Notes: generated by a model from the letters alone, not told the origin. A DNA stretch of 64,000 nt from Streptococcus sp. WB01_FAA12 (GCF_012843315.1 NZ_JABAEX010000005.1:1-64000), one strand, 5' to 3'; shown: positions 18,947 through 28,830, numbered from the stretch's first letter. Numbers and translations are program-made.

Positions 18947-19695
18947 AAGTATTAATTTTAGAAGATGTTATTGAGCATCAAGTGAGACTTGAGAGAATAT
19001 TGAATGAAATCTCTGAGGAATCAAATATTCCTATTTCTTACAAGACAACAGGAAAAGTTCGTGAGTTTAAGGAATATATCGAAAATGATGAAGTAAATCA
19101 GCTTTATTTCCTAGATATCGATATTCACGGGATTGAGAAAAAGGGATTTGAAGTGGCACAGTTTATCCGTCATCACAATCCCTATGCTATTATTGTCTTT
19201 ATTACTAGTCGATCTGAATTTGCTACTTTAACTTATAAATACCAGGTATCAGCCTTAGATTTTGTTGATAAAGACATCAATGATGAATTGTTTAAAAAAC
19301 GTATCGAGCAGAGTATTTTTTACACTAAGAGCATGCTGCTTGAAAACGAAGATGTTGTAGACTATTTTGATTATAACTATAAGGGAAATGATTTGAAAAT
19401 CCCTTACCATGATATTTTGTATATCGAAACAACAGGTGTTTCTCATAAACTGCGAATTATTGGTAAGAATTTTGCCAAAGAGTTCTATGGAACCATGACA
19501 GATATTCAGGAAAAGGACAAACATACCCAGCGATTTTATTCTCCTCATAAATCTTTCCTAATCAATATTGGAAATGTGAGAGAAATTGATCGAAAGAATC
19601 TAGAAGTTGTCTTTTATGAAGATCATCGCTGCCCCATCACTCGTTTGAAAGTTCGTAAACTGAGAGATATTCTAGAGAAAAAATCTAAAAAGTGA
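18943..19695 (+). CDS. comE: Competence response regulator ComE
   Basis: ComE is the DNA-binding partner of ComD and activates comCDE, comX and other early genes. The 250-residue protein has a receiver domain with acidic residues in LILED, the phospho-acceptor D58 (YFLDID), and a C-terminal LytTR domain (from about residue 140, with the final HKSFLINIGNVREIDRKN region in part) that reads the ComE direct repeat. It is translationally coupled to comD. tRNA-Glu and tRNA-Asn follow from their own promoter. Confidence 0.97.
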   Translation: MKVLILEDVIEHQVRLERILNEISEESNIPISYKTTGKVREFKEYIENDEVNQLYFLDIDIHGIEKKGFEVAQFIRHHNPYAIIVFITSRSEFATLTYKYQVSALDFVDKDINDELFKKRIEQSIFYTKSMLLENEDVVDYFDYNYKGNDLKIPYHDILYIETTGVSHKLRIIGKNFAKEFYGTMTDIQEKDKHTQRFYSPHKSFLINIGNVREIDRKNLEVVFYEDHRCPITRLKVRKLRDILEKKSKK

Positions 19696-19746
19696 TTGAC
19701 AATTAGTAAGAAATTGATATAATGGTTATATCTGCTACAGATAGAT

Positions 19747-19818
19747 GGTCCGTTGGTCAAGGGGTTAAGACACCGCCTTTTCACGGCGGTAACACGGGTT
19801 CGAATCCCGTACGGACTA
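19747..19818 (+). tRNA. tRNA-Glu (anticodon TTC)
   Basis: A 72-base cloverleaf with anticodon arm CCGCC-TTTTCAC-GGCGG and T-arm ACGGG-TTCGAAT-CCCGT; the acceptor stem closes with a G-U pair. No encoded CCA. TTGACA (19696-19701) and TATAAT (19718-19723) with a 16-base spacer form its promoter. Confidence 0.95.
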
Positions 19819-19823
19819 TTTTA

Positions 19824-19897
19824 TCCGCCATAGCTCAGTTGGTAGTAGCGCATGACTGTTAATCATGATGTCGTAGGTTCGAGTCCTACTGGCGGAG
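19824..19897 (+). tRNA. tRNA-Asn (anticodon GTT)
   Basis: A 74-base cloverleaf with acceptor TCCGCCA/TGGCGGA, anticodon arm CATGA-CTGTTAA-TCATG and T-arm GTAGG-TTCGAGT-CCTAC. It lies five bases after tRNA-Glu and is surely co-transcribed with it. Confidence 0.95.
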
Positions 19898-19903
19898 TCA
19901 GAT

Positions 19904-19932
19904 AAAAAGAACACCTGATGGTGTTCTTTTTC
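19904..19932. terminator. Bidirectional terminator between tRNA-Asn and tetR
   Basis: AAAAGAACACC and GGTGTTCTTTT flank a TGAT loop, with T-runs on both strands. It ends the tRNA transcript from the left and tetR from the right. Confidence 0.85.
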
Positions 19933-19934
19933 TT

Positions 19935-20477
19935 TTAGTTTGTATCACCTAACATTTTCATAAGGAAGTCGGTCATTTCTCGCGGACTTTCTTTTTTTCC
20001 GTGAGCAATCCAAGTCTGGCAAACACCAAATAGGGCATTTGTTAGATAAATACTGCTGTATTCTAATTCAATTGGATTGAGTTGTAGTTGCATAAAACGT
20101 TTCTGAAGATCAGTACTAAGCATAATATGCAGTTTATTTCTCAAGAAATTTTGAATTTCTTTTGTACCATTTTCAGATAAGAGTGCAGCCAAGAGTGGCT
20201 CAGACTCTAAATATTCAAATACTTCTAAAATAGCATCTCTTTTATGATGAGCATGTTTTTGGAAAATATACTCAAAGGTATGAAAGAGCTTACTTTGGTA
20301 ATGCTCAATCATATCATACTTATCCTTGTAGTGAGTGTAAAAGCTGGAACGACTGATTCCGGCTTTTTCTGCTAACTTGACAGTAGAAATTTGATCAAAG
20401 GGTTGGTCCATCAATAATTGAACCATGGCATTTTCGATAATTCGTTTTGTTTTTAAACGTTTGTTACTTTCTTTCAT
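19935..20477 (-). CDS. TetR-family transcriptional regulator
   Basis: The 180-residue protein has an N-terminal TetR helix-turn-helix (about residues 12-58, with ISTVKLAEKAGISRSSFYTHY in two parts) and a ligand or dimer domain of unknown specificity. It is divergent from the YhgE/Pip gene; the same pair occurs in pneumococcus. Two copies of the same inverted repeat lie in the shared promoter region, so it probably represses itself and its neighbour. The ATG has a GGAGGAAG ribosome site. The inducer is unknown. Confidence 0.9.
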   Translation of the reverse strand: MKESNKRLKTKRIIENAMVQLLMDQPFDQISTVKLAEKAGISRSSFYTHYKDKYDMIEHYQSKLFHTFEYIFQKHAHHKRDAILEVFEYLESEPLLAALLSENGTKEIQNFLRNKLHIMLSTDLQKRFMQLQLNPIELEYSSIYLTNALFGVCQTWIAHGKKESPREMTDFLMKMLGDTN

Positions 20478-20499
20478 ACTTCCTCCTTGTATACAAAAA

Positions 20500-20514
20500 T
20501 AGACGATGTGTCTA
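20500..20514. promoter_or_regulatory. Inverted-repeat operator 1, tetR-proximal
   Basis: TAGAC-GATGT-GTCTA is a perfect 5-bp inverted repeat with a 5-base spacer, 22 bases before the tetR start codon. Its near copy is at 20577-20591. The pair suggests TetR binding sites. Confidence 0.6.
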
Positions 20515-20531
20515 AAAAAGTATTTTTTACC

Positions 20532-20559
20532 TTGTAATTTGGATTTTTTGATGTATAAT
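20532..20559 (+). promoter_or_regulatory. Promoter of the YhgE/Pip gene
   Basis: TTGTAA (20532-20537), a 16-base spacer and TATAAT (20554-20559). Operator 2 lies just downstream of the predicted start of transcription. Confidence 0.6.
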
Positions 20560-20576
20560 CTATTATATCAAAATTT

Positions 20577-20591
20577 TAGACAATATGTGTA
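20577..20591. promoter_or_regulatory. Inverted-repeat operator 2, pip-proximal
   Basis: TAGAC-AATAT-GTGTA matches operator 1 in both half-sites but for one base, and shares flanking T and A runs. Binding here would block elongation or polymerase escape from the pip promoter. Confidence 0.55.
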
Positions 20592-20605
20592 AAAAAGGAG
20601 GAAAC

Positions 20606-23248
20606 ATGTTTAAAGAGTGGAAAGCAATATTTAAAAAACCGACCTTTATCATTGTAATGATAGGGATTTCTCTCATTCCAGCTTTATACAACATTATATT
20701 TTTATCATCCATGTGGGATCCTTATGGCCAATTATCAGAGCTACCTGTAGCAGTTGTCAATAAAGATAAGGAAGCTTCTTATAATGGACAGACGATGACA
20801 ATAGGTGAAGACATGGTGTCTAATTTGAAAGAAAATAAGGCTTTAGATTTTCATTTTGTTAATGAAGAGGAGGGGGAAAAAGGCCTAGAAGATGGTGACT
20901 ACTACATGGTAGTGACTTTACCAAGTGACTTGTCTGAAAAAGCTGCTTCTATCCTAACAAATCATCCTGAACAGATGCAGATTGATTATCAGACTTCAAG
21001 TGGACATAGTTTTATCGCTAGCAAGATGAGTGATTCTGCAATGACACAATTAAAACAAACCGTTTCTACTAATGTAACTGAAACGTATACCAAGGCTTTA
21101 TTTCAAAAAATGAATGACTTAAAGTCTGGAGTAAACAAGGCAGCTGATGGAAGTGAACAATTGGCTAATGGAGCGAATCAGTTGGTGACGGGAAGTCAAA
21201 CGTTGACGGCAAATCTTAATACTCTAGCTAACTCAAGTGTAACATTTTCAAATGGAACGGAGCAGTTTACTAAAGGATTATCCTCTTATGTCTCTGGTGT
21301 TGAACAACTTCATCTTGGCTTAGGGAATTTTAATAGTGGTTTAGTTACATATACTGGTGCAGTGAGTCAATTAGATAGCGGATTAGGTCAATTATCTTCT
21401 AAAAGTCCTGAATTAGTAGGAGGAATCAATCAACTATATACTGGTGTAGAGTCCTATACTGGCGGTGTTTCTCAGCTCAATGCTGGTCTTAATCAATTTT
21501 CATCTGGTGTTAGTGCTTACACTAATGGAGTGGGAAGTCTTGCAACAGGTGCTAATCAGTTATCCAATCAATCAGCTACACTTCGAATGGGTGTGGAGCA
21601 ATTAAGTGAAGGAATTCAACAACTTTCTAGCAAGTTAGATGCTTCGTCTGAGCAAAAAGATCAAATTAATCAATTATCTTCTGGTTTGAATCAGTTAAAT
21701 CAAGCTATTCAAAATATTGATGTTGGAGATACAAAACAATTAGATTCTGTTTTATCAAGTATAGTATCTCTTTCTAATCAAATGTTAGCAAGTGCTCAGT
21801 CTGATAAAGCGACTACATTAGCTAATATTCAATCGACAGCAGCTTATCAATCATTGACAAGTGAGCAACAAGCTGAGATAAGCGCTTCTGTATCTCAAAA
21901 TTCGACTGATAGTATTCAATCAGCACAGTCAATTGTAGCTTTAGTTCAAGGTTTACAGGGAAGTTTAGAAAACTTACAAAATCAATCTTCTAATCTTTCG
22001 ACTTTAAAAAATCAAGCTAATCAAGTATTACCGCTTGCTTCTACTTCTTTGACAGGATTGTCAAGTGGATTAACAGAAATACAAGGAGCAGTTGCTAGCC
22101 AATTAGTTCCTGCCAGTCAGTCGATTGCATCAGGTGTAAACGCATATACTGCAGGTGTTGATAAAGTTTCTCAGGGCGCAAATCAACTAAGTGAAAAGAA
22201 TTCCACCTTGACAGGTAGTTTGGATTAACTAGTTTCAGGCTCAAATACCTTGACACAAAAATCTTCTAACTTGACAGCAGGAGTCAGTCAATTAGTTGAA
22301 AAAACTCCAGAATTAGTATCAGGTATAGAAAGCTTGTCATCTGGTTCTTCTCAATTGAATAATAAGAGTCCAGAGTTAATAGCAGGTCTTGCTGCATTAC
22401 AATTTGGCTCTAGTCAATTGACAGATAAATCAACACAGTTACTTTCTGCAGTATCTCAACTAGGAAGTGGCGCTATGAAGGTTGCAGATGGTGCTGGAAA
22501 ACTAGCAGCTGGTGGAACAACCTTAACCTCTAGTCTTGAAGATTTACAGACAGGAGTTGATTCGTTAGGAAAAGGATTAGGCAATGCGAATAATCAACTC
22601 AAATCAGCTTCAACAGAATCTGAAAATGCAGAAACATTATCTAATCCTCTAGTTCTCTCAAAAACAGATAATGACCAAGTTCCTGTAAATGGGATTGCCA
22701 TGGCTCCTTATATGATATCAGTTGCTCTTTTTGTTGCTGCTATATCTACTAATATGATTTTTGCGAAGTTGCCTTCTGGACGTCATCCAGAGAGTCGTTG
22801 GGCTTGGTTGAAGTCTCGTTCAGAAATAAATGGGATTATAGCTGTCTTAGCAGGTGTTTTAGTTTATGGAGGTGTCCATCTTATTGGATTGACTGCGAAC
22901 CATGAGATGAGGACTTTGATTCTAATTATAATCACAAGTTTAGCTTTCATGTCTATGGTGACAGCTTTAACAACTTGGAATAGCCGTTTAGGAGCCTTCT
23001 TCTCTCTTATTTTACTATTATTACAGTTAGCATCAAGTGCAGGGACTTATCCACTTGCTTTGACAAATGATTTCTTTAAAGGTGTCAATCCTTGGTTACC
23101 AATGAGTTATTCTGTATCAGGCTTACGACAAACAATCTCTATGACAGGAAATATTCATCACCAAGTGATTTTCCTTATTATAACACTAGCTTTCTTTACT
23201 GCTTTAGGTATGCTAGCTTATCAACCTAAGAAAATGGAAGAAGATTAA
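20606..23248 (+). pseudogene. YhgE/Pip-family membrane protein gene interrupted by one stop codon
   Basis: Read through, this is a protein of about 880 residues of the phage-infection-protein (YhgE/Pip) family, which is related to ESX-type secretion proteins. The N-terminal membrane segment (MFKEWKAIFKKPTF onward), a long extracellular region of repeated QL-x-SG motifs, and several C-terminal membrane spans are intact. A TAA at 22226-22228 interrupts the repeats. The frame continues on both sides without indel, and CAA to TAA would restore the repeat pattern (DQLVSGS). It is therefore a recent nonsense mutation or a sequence error. AGGAGG supports the start at 20606. The C-terminal half has no evident own start signal. 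Confidence 0.85.
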
Positions 23249-23280
23249 AAAGATTGACCAATTCTTTGGTCAATCTTTTT
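23247..23280. terminator. Bidirectional terminator between pip and yfhO
   Basis: AAAAAGATTGACCAA and TTGGTCAATCTTTTT flank a 4-base loop. The hairpin overlaps the last codons of yfhO on the other strand. Confidence 0.85.
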
Positions 23281-25822
23281 CTGTATTAGATAAATTTTGT
23301 CTGTGATTATAGATCCCAAAAAGAAGAAGGGCAGTTAATGAGCAGGCTGCTCCAATAACAAAACCATTGGGGATAAAGGAAAGTGTAATGGTGCCTTTTC
23401 CCTTTGGAACATCAACTTTCATAAAACCAGTTTGAGCCTGCTTGATTTCAAGTTTTTTCCCATCTTGGTATGCAGACCAACCTTTGTCATAAGGAATAGT
23501 GAAGAAAATAGAGGTATCTTGTTTTACTTCATATGTAGCAAAGACTTTATTTTTAGAGGTGGATACTTCTACAGGTTGTTCTTTAATCTTTTGGATTGCC
23601 TCAGTAAGAGCCTGAGTATCTAAACGATAGAAGGTTGGAGATTCAAATGACACTTGAGAATTTTCAGGAAAGCTAACACTGATATTGAAAGTTTTTTGTT
23701 CTTCTGTATAGCCTAAATTAAAGAAATTAAAAGCATTGTCAGTTGTAAAAGTCTTCTTTTCTCCATTGACAAGGATGTCAACTTTCTTTTGCTTATCGTT
23801 TGTAAAATGAAGATTTGAAAAAGAGAGATATACTTGACTATTTTGAGGAACCTCAATTTGATAATCAATCTTTGCATCTTCATTCGCAGAACCTGTGATG
23901 CTCGTTAAACCTTCAGAATTATCTGTTTTATCATATGTTATTTGGGAGAAGTAATCTAAGTTGAGATTAGCAAGCTGGTTTATAAACAAAGCCTGATTAT
24001 CCAGAGTGTGATTGTTAAAGTTTACATCTGTGTAAATAGATTGAGTAGCAAAAGCAATGGGGAGGGAAAGTTGATTTTTATATAAGGTTAAATGATCCTT
24101 TTGATAAATCTCTTGAAATCCATATTTATCAAGGGGAGTTTCTGAAATGTTGTACTGGATTCCAAATAAACTGTCCGCCAAAATACTGTTATTTGCATAA
24201 CGGAGATTGAGGTTGGTTCCAGAGGATTTGAATCCAAGTTTGTCCAAACTAGTGCTAGCTGAACGATTTCGAACAGATGAAAATTGAGAGATTCCATTGT
24301 AGTTAAATTTCATACTGTCATTTCCAGTTTGAATTTGCAGTTTCTCAGTACGTGTAAATGGATTGTCAATTTGATTTATAATGGATTCCATAGCAATGAT
24401 ATCTCTATTATAGGCGCTACGAGAAGCAAAGGCCCATTCTTTAGCGATTCCTTCCATTTGAGATGAAGCGTTTAAGCTTATCTCAGCTGTTATAAATAAA
24501 GACAAAAGAATTGCAAATAGATTTACAGAGATAAATTTTCTGATGACTGCAAGGAGTAAAAGTGAATAAACTAGGAAAAATTCAAGAGTGAGTAAGATAT
24601 TCAAATCTGTTAAAAAAGAATAGTGTGATTTAAAGTATACGGTAGCCAAGAATCCTGTTAGTACAAGAAAAAGTGAGATAAATAGATTCCAGAGCTTCAG
24701 TTCTTTCAGGCGATTTAAGACTTCTGCTGCAGTATAAATTAACAGAGTAGAAAAGATCCAAGCATAGCGATGCAAAAACATATTTGGGGTATGCATCCCC
24801 TGCCAAAATAAATCAAGTGCCTCTATGTAAAAGCTTGTTATTAAAAAAGTGAAGAAGATTGCATAGATAAGTTTCACGTGAAACTTAATAGATTTTATTG
24901 TGAAAAATAGAATGGTTAAAATAAAAGGAAGCAGTCCAACAAAAATCATTGGTATAGATCCATACTTAGTTGTATCAAAAGATCCAATGAATTGTTTTGC
25001 GAAAATATCTAAATACCAGCTACTGTCTGTCTTTAATTTTGTGATGGCAGTTAACTTCTCCCCATGAGTTTGTAAATCAAACAATGTAGGAAGAGTCATA
25101 ATCAAACTAGCCATTCCTGCTAAAAAGGAAGTAACAACAAAATCAAGAAAAGATGATTTTCGATTTTTAAAGTCCCATGAAATTTGGCAGAGATACCAGA
25201 AAATAAGAAACAATGCTGTCATATATCCAAAATAATAGTTTTGAATAAACAAGATTGACAGACTTGTAAAGTATAGTAGGCGCTTATTTTCTGTTATAAG
25301 TAGGTGTAAACCAGTTATAATTAAAGGAATCAAGATAAAAACATCTAGCCAGGTTTTTATCTCTAACTGACTGACGGTAAAGCTCATCAGAGCATAGGAG
25401 GTGGATAAGGCCAGTTTTAAAAATTTTGGGATATCTTTAAATAATTTATTCAAACTAAAGAAGGTTGACAGACCAATCAATCCAAATTTTAATAGAGTGG
25501 TCAGATATACAGCATCTGGCATATTCGACAGATTAAAAAAGTAAACTAGAGGTGAGAGAAAACTACCCAAGTAATAACTAGATAGAGCATAGAAATTCAG
25601 TCCGAGGCCACTTGTAAAGGTGTAAAACAAACTACCATTTCCATGTAGAATATTCCGTAAAGCCACATCAAAAATAACGTATTGATGGAAACCATCTCCT
25701 AATAGTGGGGATGTATCACTATTCCAGTAGATACCTTGAGATAGATATACTTCAGACATAATCACTACAGGAATGATGAAAGAAATAAAATAGGTCCAAT
25801 ATGTTTTAAAAAATGATTTCAT
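23270..25822 (-). CDS. yfhO: YfhO-family polytopic membrane protein, probable GT-C-type glycosyltransferase
   Basis: The 850-residue protein has about a dozen hydrophobic segments in the first 450 residues, a large extracellular part (about 455-815) and a final membrane span near residue 825-842. The family signature is the acidic, soluble loop soon after span 1 (YWNSDTSPLLGDGFHQY, about residues 32-48). In Bacillus and Listeria, YfhO modifies lipoteichoic acid with sugars from a lipid carrier; whether that holds in streptococci, whose teichoic acid differs, is unknown. It is monocistronic with terminators on both sides. A perfect parS lies inside it. Confidence 0.8.
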   Translation of the reverse strand: MKSFFKTYWTYFISFIIPVVIMSEVYLSQGIYWNSDTSPLLGDGFHQYVIFDVALRNILHGNGSLFYTFTSGLGLNFYALSSYYLGSFLSPLVYFFNLSNMPDAVYLTTLLKFGLIGLSTFFSLNKLFKDIPKFLKLALSTSYALMSFTVSQLEIKTWLDVFILIPLIITGLHLLITENKRLLYFTSLSILFIQNYYFGYMTALFLIFWYLCQISWDFKNRKSSFLDFVVTSFLAGMASLIMTLPTLFDLQTHGEKLTAITKLKTDSSWYLDIFAKQFIGSFDTTKYGSIPMIFVGLLPFILTILFFTIKSIKFHVKLIYAIFFTFLITSFYIEALDLFWQGMHTPNMFLHRYAWIFSTLLIYTAAEVLNRLKELKLWNLFISLFLVLTGFLATVYFKSHYSFLTDLNILLTLEFFLVYSLLLLAVIRKFISVNLFAILLSLFITAEISLNASSQMEGIAKEWAFASRSAYNRDIIAMESIINQIDNPFTRTEKLQIQTGNDSMKFNYNGISQFSSVRNRSASTSLDKLGFKSSGTNLNLRYANNSILADSLFGIQYNISETPLDKYGFQEIYQKDHLTLYKNQLSLPIAFATQSIYTDVNFNNHTLDNQALFINQLANLNLDYFSQITYDKTDNSEGLTSITGSANEDAKIDYQIEVPQNSQVYLSFSNLHFTNDKQKKVDILVNGEKKTFTTDNAFNFFNLGYTEEQKTFNISVSFPENSQVSFESPTFYRLDTQALTEAIQKIKEQPVEVSTSKNKVFATYEVKQDTSIFFTIPYDKGWSAYQDGKKLEIKQAQTGFMKVDVPKGKGTITLSFIPNGFVIGAACSLTALLLFGIYNHRQNLSNTEKD
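24871..24884. other. parS site (ParB binding) inside yfhO
   Basis: GTTTCACGTGAAAC is a perfect 14-bp palindrome identical to the core parS of Firmicutes. It is about 10.4 kb from oriC. ParB is encoded at 14526-15284. Confidence 0.85.
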
Positions 25823-25842
25823 GTTACCTCATAGAATGGTAG

Positions 25843-25873
25843 AAAACTCAGTTGGTTAACCCAACTGAGTTTT
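25843..25873 (-). terminator. Terminator after the ABC-F gene
   Basis: AAAACTCAGTTGG and CCAACTGAGTTTT form a 13-bp stem. It separates the ABC-F gene from yfhO; both are on the minus strand. Confidence 0.8.
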
Positions 25874-25883
25874 GAAGTCATAT

Positions 25884-27506
25884 TTAGTCTCTCCAAAGTT
25901 CTTTAACTTTTGCTTGTACTTCTGCATTTTCTAGGAATTCATCATAGGTTTCATCAATACGATCAATGACACCATTCTTAGACAAAACAATAATATGGTT
26001 TGCCAAAGTTTGAATGAACTCGTGATCATGACTGGCAAAGATGATGGATTCTTTAAAGTTTTTCAATCCATCGTTCAAGCTTGAGATAGATTCCAAGTCC
26101 AAGTGATTTGTTGGGTCATCGAGTACAAGGACATTTGATTTCAAAAGCATAAGTTTTGAAAGCATGACACGCACTTTTTCTCCCCCTGACAAGACGTTTA
26201 CAGGTTTGTTAACCTCATCTCCAGAGAAGAGCATACGACCAAGGAAACCACGTAAGAAGGTATTGTCATCTTCTTCTTTACTTGCAAATTGACGCAACCA
26301 GTCAAGGATTGACTCTCCTCCTGCAAAATCGGCCGAGTTATCTTTTGGCAAGTAAGAACGGCTAGTAGTAACTCCCCACTTGACAGTTCCTTCATAGTCA
26401 ATGTCACCCATGATTGCACGAATTAATGCAGTCGTTTGGATGTCATTTTGTCCAATAAGAGCTGTCTTATCACCTGGACGCAAGATGAAACTAATATTAT
26501 CCAAGATAGTTTCACCATCAATCTTGACAGTTAGATTTTCTACTGTCAAGAGATCATTACCAATTTCACGCTCTGCTTTAAAGTTGATAAATGGATATTT
26601 ACGACTGGATGGCACAATTTCTTCTAGTTCAATCTTGTCAAGCATTTTTTTACGAGATGTTGCCTGTCTTGATTTAGAAGCATTAGCAGAGAAACGAGCA
26701 ACGAATTCTTGCAATTGCTTAATTTTTTCTTCCGCTTTGGCATTACGGTCTGCTAACAATTTAGCAGCAAGCTCAGAAGATTCCTTCCAGAAGTCATAGT
26801 TTCCAACATAGAGTTTGATTTTTCCAAAGTCAAGGTCGGCCATGTGAGTACATACTTTGTTTAGGAAGTGGCGGTCGTGGGATACTACGATAACTGTGTT
26901 ATCAAAGTCAATCAAGAAGTCTTCTAGCCATGTAATTGATTGGATGTCCAAACCGTTGGTTGGCTCGTCCAAGAGAAGAACATCTGGTTTGCCAAAAAGT
27001 GCTTTGGCAAGGAGAACTTTTACTTTTTCACCATTGGCCAATTCACTCATGTTTTGATAGTGCAATTCTTCAGGAATGTTTAGGTTTTGAAGTAGTTGAG
27101 ATGCTTCACTCTCTGCTTCCCAACCTCCAAGTTCAGCAAACTCCCCTTCGAGTTCAGCTGCACGAACACCATCTTCATCGGAAAAATCTTCCTTCATGTA
27201 AATAGCATCTTTCTCTTTCATAATGCTATAAAGTTTTTCATTTCCCATGATAACGACATCAATTGCACGTTCATCTTCATAGTCAAAGTGATTTTGACGG
27301 AGAACAGAGAGACGTTCATCTGGACCAAGAGAGATGTGACCAGTTGTAGGTTCGATATCACCAGCTAAAATTTTTAAGAATGTAGACTTCCCAGCACCAT
27401 TAGCACCAATTAATCCGTATGTATTTCCTTCTGTAAATTTGATGTTGACATCATCAAAAAGTTTGCGATCACTAAAACGTAGTGAAACATCAGATACTGT
27501 AAGCAA
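25884..27506 (-). CDS. ABC-F family ATPase, YbiT/YkpA type
   Basis: ABC-F proteins have two ATPase domains and no membrane part, and act on ribosomes. The 540-residue protein has Walker A GANGAGKST (about residues 34-42), signature-like LANGEKVKVLLAKAL, and Walker B VLLLDEPTN in the first half, a charged linker (about 240-290), and a second domain with LSGGEKVRVML and LVLDDPTNHLD. The second Walker A is degenerate (GQNDIQTTAL). There is no antibiotic-resistance-type extension. The start is TTG at 27504-27506, with AGGAG seven bases before it. Confidence 0.9.
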   Translation of the reverse strand: MLTVSDVSLRFSDRKLFDDVNIKFTEGNTYGLIGANGAGKSTFLKILAGDIEPTTGHISLGPDERLSVLRQNHFDYEDERAIDVVIMGNEKLYSIMKEKDAIYMKEDFSDEDGVRAAELEGEFAELGGWEAESEASQLLQNLNIPEELHYQNMSELANGEKVKVLLAKALFGKPDVLLLDEPTNGLDIQSITWLEDFLIDFDNTVIVVSHDRHFLNKVCTHMADLDFGKIKLYVGNYDFWKESSELAAKLLADRNAKAEEKIKQLQEFVARFSANASKSRQATSRKKMLDKIELEEIVPSSRKYPFINFKAEREIGNDLLTVENLTVKIDGETILDNISFILRPGDKTALIGQNDIQTTALIRAIMGDIDYEGTVKWGVTTSRSYLPKDNSADFAGGESILDWLRQFASKEEDDNTFLRGFLGRMLFSGDEVNKPVNVLSGGEKVRVMLSKLMLLKSNVLVLDDPTNHLDLESISSLNDGLKNFKESIIFASHDHEFIQTLANHIIVLSKNGVIDRIDETYDEFLENAEVQAKVKELWRD

Positions 27507-27585
27507 TGTTTTTCTCCTATAATATGTAATATATTTATTCTACTAGAAAAGAGTGAAATATTCAAATTTTTATTTGTCAATTTTA

Positions 27586-27602
27586 TGTAAACTAAGTTTA
27601 CA
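27586..27602. promoter_or_regulatory. Perfect 17-base palindrome upstream of the ABC-F promoter
   Basis: TGTAAACTAAGTTTACA reads the same on both strands about a central A. On the minus strand it ends six bases before a TTGACA -35 (27580-27575) for the ABC-F gene; on the plus strand it is about 65 bases before the trpS -10 (TATAAT, 27668-27673). It looks like an operator; the regulator is unknown. Confidence 0.45.
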
Positions 27603-27701
27603 ATTTTATTTACAGTGAATAAGCTCTTTGATTTAAATAATTTTCTGTTATTTTAACAAAAAAATGCTATAATTGAAGAGACCATTTCGAAGGAGAAAAA
27701 A

Positions 27702-28727
27702 ATGACGAAACCCATTATTTTAACAGGAGACCGTCCAACAGGTAAACTGCATATTGGACATTATGTTGGTAGTCTAAAAAATAGAGTATTACTACAGGAA
27801 GAAGATAAGTATGAGATGTTTGTTTTTTTGGCGGACCAACAAGCACTGACAGATCACGCTAAGGATCCTCAAACGATTGTAGAGTCTATTGGGAATGTTG
27901 CCTTGGATTACCTAGCAGTTGGATTGGATCCAAGTAAATCAACTATTTTCATTCAAAGTCAGATTCCAGAGTTGGCTGAGCTGTCTATGTACTATATGAA
28001 CTTGGTATCACTAGCTCGTTTGGAGCGTAATCCGACAGTAAAAACAGAGATTGCTCAAAAAGGATTTGGAGAAAGTATTCCAACAGGTTTTCTGGTTTAT
28101 CCAATCGCTCAGGCAGCGGACATCACAGCCTTTAAGGCTAATTATGTTCCTGTAGGAACAGACCAAAAACCAATGATTGAACAAACTCGTGAAATTGTTC
28201 GTTCCTTTAACAATGCTTATAATTGTGATGTATTGGTTGAGCCAGAAGGTATTTATCCAGAAAATGAGAGAGCAGGTCGACTACCTGGATTAGATGGAAA
28301 TGCTAAAATGTCTAAATCACTCAATAATGGTATTTATCTAGCCGATGATGCCGATACTTTGCGTAAAAAAGTCATGAGTATGTATACAGACCCGGATCAT
28401 ATTCGGGTTGAGGATCCCGGTAAGATTGAAGGAAATATGGTTTTCCATTATCTAGATGTGTTTGGTCGTCCAGAAGATGCTCAAGAAATTGCGGATATGA
28501 AAGAACATTATCAACGTGGTGGTCTTGGTGATGTGAAGACGAAACGCTATCTACTTGAAATATTAGAACGGGAACTTGGTCCTATTCGTGAGCGCCGTAT
28601 CGAATTTGCTAAGGATATGGGTGAAGTGTACAATATGCTTCAAAAAGGAAGTGAAAAAGCTCGTGAAGTTGCAGGGCAAACTCTGTCTGAGGTTAAGGAA
28701 GCAATGGGGCTAAATTATTTCAAATAA
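27702..28727 (+). CDS. trpS: Tryptophanyl-tRNA synthetase
   Basis: TrpRS charges tRNA-Trp. The 341-residue class I enzyme has the HIGH box ([11 protein letters not shown], about residues 16-26) and AKMSKS (about 202-207). GAAGGAG stands before the ATG and an extended -10 TGCTATAAT ends at 27673. No T-box leader is visible, as the leader is only about 22 bases. A strong terminator follows. Confidence 0.97.
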   Translation: MTKPIILTGDRPTGKLHIGHYVGSLKNRVLLQEEDKYEMFVFLADQQALTDHAKDPQTIVESIGNVALDYLAVGLDPSKSTIFIQSQIPELAELSMYYMNLVSLARLERNPTVKTEIAQKGFGESIPTGFLVYPIAQAADITAFKANYVPVGTDQKPMIEQTREIVRSFNNAYNCDVLVEPEGIYPENERAGRLPGLDGNAKMSKSLNNGIYLADDADTLRKKVMSMYTDPDHIRVEDPGKIEGNMVFHYLDVFGRPEDAQEIADMKEHYQRGGLGDVKTKRYLLEILERELGPIRERRIEFAKDMGEVYNMLQKGSEKAREVAGQTLSEVKEAMGLNYFK

Positions 28728-28751
28728 AATAATAGATAAAATATGAATCGT

Positions 28752-28791
28752 AAAACTATCTCTTCCATAGAATCATAGAGATAGTTTTTTT
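28752..28791 (+). terminator. Terminator after trpS
   Basis: AAAACTATCTCT and AGAGATAGTTTT form a 12-bp stem with a 13-base loop and a T-run. Confidence 0.85.
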
Positions 28792-28830
28792 ATGTTTTCT
28801 GCCATAAATATAATTGACAAATTTTCATAG

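Noticed and set aside
22250..23248. C-terminal half of the YhgE/Pip gene as a separate gene
   Set aside because: It is in the same frame as the first half, starts within the repeat region, and has no ribosome site. It is better read as one gene with a stop.
27507..27701. T-box leader for trpS
   Set aside because: The promoter leaves only about 22 bases of leader, and no T-box sequence or antiterminator is present.
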